In this document: piece after piece, positions 62,612-64,000 of the stretch
Layout of the letters: every line of letters starts with the position of its first letter
How positions within the stretch are numbered: the first letter of the stretch is position 1
DNA from: Neisseriales bacterium
Lineage (GTDB): Bacteria > Pseudomonadota > Gammaproteobacteria > Burkholderiales > UBA11063
DNA length: 64,000 nucleotides
Direction: 5' to 3'
NCBI GenBank assembly: GCA_008017145.1
Contig: SSGY01000005.1
Coordinates: 1 to 64,000, forward strand
The notes under the pieces: model-generated
Seen by the model: the letters and a program-made list of their open reading frames with translations, nothing else
What the model was told of the DNA's origin: nothing
Databases searched by the model: none
Position numbers and translations under genes: made by a program

Positions 62612-64000
62612 ATGGCATTATTACAAATTGCAGAACCGGATATGTCCGGTGCGCCACATCAGCATAATGTGGCAATTGGGATTGATCTGGGGACAACTAA
62701 TTCACTGGTTGCAACGGTAAAAAGTGGTGAAGCAACGGCTCTTTGTGATAGTAGCGGTGCTAAATTAATTCCTTCAATTGTCAATTATGGTAGTGATAAG
62801 CTAAGTGTTGGGCATGAAGCCTTAAAATTAAGAGTTAATGATCCCGCAAATACACTTGTTTCAATTAAACGCTTTATGGGGCGCGGGTTTGCGGATTTAG
62901 ATCCTGATGTAGTTTATCCGTATAAATTTGCGGCAAAATCTGATGCCAATATTCAAATTAACACTCGTCAAGGTATAAAAAATCCAGTTGCGGTATCCGC
63001 AGATATTTTAACCTACTTACGTAATCTAGCGGTTGAGTCACTTGGTGAAGAGCCTGCCGGAGTGGTTATTACAGTTCCAGCCTATTTTGATGATGCACAG
63101 CGACAGGCAACCAAGTATGCAGGTGAAATTGCTGGTCTAAATGTTTTACGCTTGCTTAATGAACCGACCGCAGCTGCGATTGCTTATGGCTTGGATAACA
63201 AGCAAGACGGTACATTCTTAGTTTATGATTTGGGTGGCGGAACACTAGATGTGTCGATTTTACGTTTAAACCAAGGCGTTTTTGAAGTATTGTCGGTAAG
63301 TGGTGATACACAACTAGGTGGGGATGATTTTGATCACCGCCTGTACTGCTATATCCTAGAAAAATCTAATCTTTCACAATTGACTGATGAAGATACAGCT
63401 CAGTTATTAACTCGCGCCAAATTAGTTAAAGAACAGCTGGCGGATAAAGAAAAAGTTGCCTTTAGCGCGGTATTATCTAATAAACGAATTGTGAATTTAA
63501 CTATAACTAGGGCTGAATATGAGACAATAGTCAAATATTTAGTGCAAAAAACGCTTATGCCACTTAAAAAAGCATTGCGCGATGCCAAGCTTGATAAAGA
63601 GCAAATAGATGAAATAATTATGGTTGGTGGTTCAACACGGATGCTGGCAATTCGTCAAGCTGTGACTGAGTTTTTTGGGCGTGCTCCGTTAACTTCCATT
63701 AATCCAGATGAAGTAGTTGCAATCGGTGCTGGGATTCAAGCTGATATTTTAGTTGGTAATAAAAAAGATGATTGGTTATTATTGGATGTAACACCATTGT
63801 CGCTCGGGGTTGAAACTATGGGCGGATTAGTAGAGAAAATCATTCCACGTAATTCAACTATTCCCGTAGTGCGGGCACAAGACTTTACTACCTACAAAGA
63901 TGGGCAAACTGCGATGAGTGTGCATGTTGTGCAAGGTGAGCGTGAGTTGGTTAAAGATTGTCGTTCGCTAGCTAAATTCACTTTGCGGGGAATTCCGCCG
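62612..64000 (+). CDS. hscA: Fe-S chaperone HscA (partial, 3' end outside window)
   Basis: It encodes 463 codons from ATG 62612 to the window end. It is an Hsp70-type protein: [16 protein letters not shown] (phosphate loop 1), [53 protein letters not shown] and [12 protein letters not shown] complete the nucleotide-binding domain. The substrate-binding domain begins [18 protein letters not shown]. The N-terminal extension before the first motif ([17 protein letters not shown]) and the isc context mark HscA rather than DnaK. It works with HscB on IscU. Confidence 0.95.
   Translation, partial: MALLQIAEPDMSGAPHQHNVAIGIDLGTTNSLVATVKSGEATALCDSSGAKLIPSIVNYGSDKLSVGHEALKLRVNDPANTLVSIKRFMGRGFADLDPDVVYPYKFAAKSDANIQINTRQGIKNPVAVSADILTYLRNLAVESLGEEPAGVVITVPAYFDDAQRQATKYAGEIAGLNVLRLLNEPTAAAIAYGLDNKQDGTFLVYDLGGGTLDVSILRLNQGVFEVLSVSGDTQLGGDDFDHRLYCYILEKSNLSQLTDEDTAQLLTRAKLVKEQLADKEKVAFSAVLSNKRIVNLTITRAEYETIVKYLVQKTLMPLKKALRDAKLDKEQIDEIIMVGGSTRMLAIRQAVTEFFGRAPLTSINPDEVVAIGAGIQADILVGNKKDDWLLLDVTPLSLGVETMGGLVEKIIPRNSTIPVVRAQDFTTYKDGQTAMSVHVVQGERELVKDCRSLAKFTLRGIPP

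Noticed and set aside
1..64000. tRNA genes, CRISPR arrays, insertion sequences, integrases, prophage
   Set aside because: No cloverleaf-like segments, regularly spaced repeats or transposase-like proteins were recognised by eye; a tRNA scan would be decisive.

Overview
The window looks like the chromosome of an AT-rich proteobacterium. I infer a low-GC member of the Neisseriales/Betaproteobacteria, from these features: a NrdA with two ATP cones, CydP beside cytochrome bd, a complete cytochrome bo3 operon, yceD-rpmF-plsX-fabH-fabD-fabG order, and iscRSUA-hscBA. The genus is not proven. No tRNA, rRNA, CRISPR array, transposase or integrase was seen.

Layout. 1-12 kb is accessory: the 5' part of a trypsin-like lipoprotein, orphan nrdA behind a pair of NrdR boxes, an unknown lipoprotein, a phospholipase-D-like lipoprotein, a PAS/LuxR-type regulator, and a minus-strand cluster of two guanine-deaminase-like enzymes flanking an MFS transporter. 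Three promoters here share a 16-bp CTG-N10-CAG dyad placed exactly 40 bp upstream of the -10 hexamer, a layout like a LuxR-activated promoter. 12-29 kb is a surface-polysaccharide island (peptide transporter, galE, glf, many glycosyltransferases, a WbaP-like initiating transferase, O-antigen ligase, GtrA). It has swallowed infC, which starts at ATA and is separated from rpmI-rplT by about 6.5 kb. A GH19 chitinase-like secreted protein closes the island.

30-50 kb is core: rpmI-rplT, a LOG-family gene, pheST, ihfA, cytochrome bd (cydP-cydA-cydB-cydX), cytochrome bo3 (cyoABCDE), an MFS exporter, then yceD-rpmF-plsX-fabH-fabD-MAPEG-like gene-fabG. A 39-codon ORF with its own promoter and terminator stands where acpP would be expected.

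50-59 kb is one minus-strand branched-chain amino acid operon, ilvE-leuC-leuD-leuB-leuA-ilvB-ilvN-ilvC. Its IlvC is of the Bacteroidota type and its regulatory subunit is short. 59-64 kb is the iron-sulfur operon iscR-iscS-iscU-iscA-hscB-hscA (hscA runs off the end), with two tandem promoters upstream of iscR, each overlapped by an IscR type 1-like box. Three operon boundaries (rplT/LOG, plsX/fabH, iscA/hscB) carry a -10 element 8-9 bp before a terminator hairpin, so the predicted start site lies inside the hairpin's left arm.
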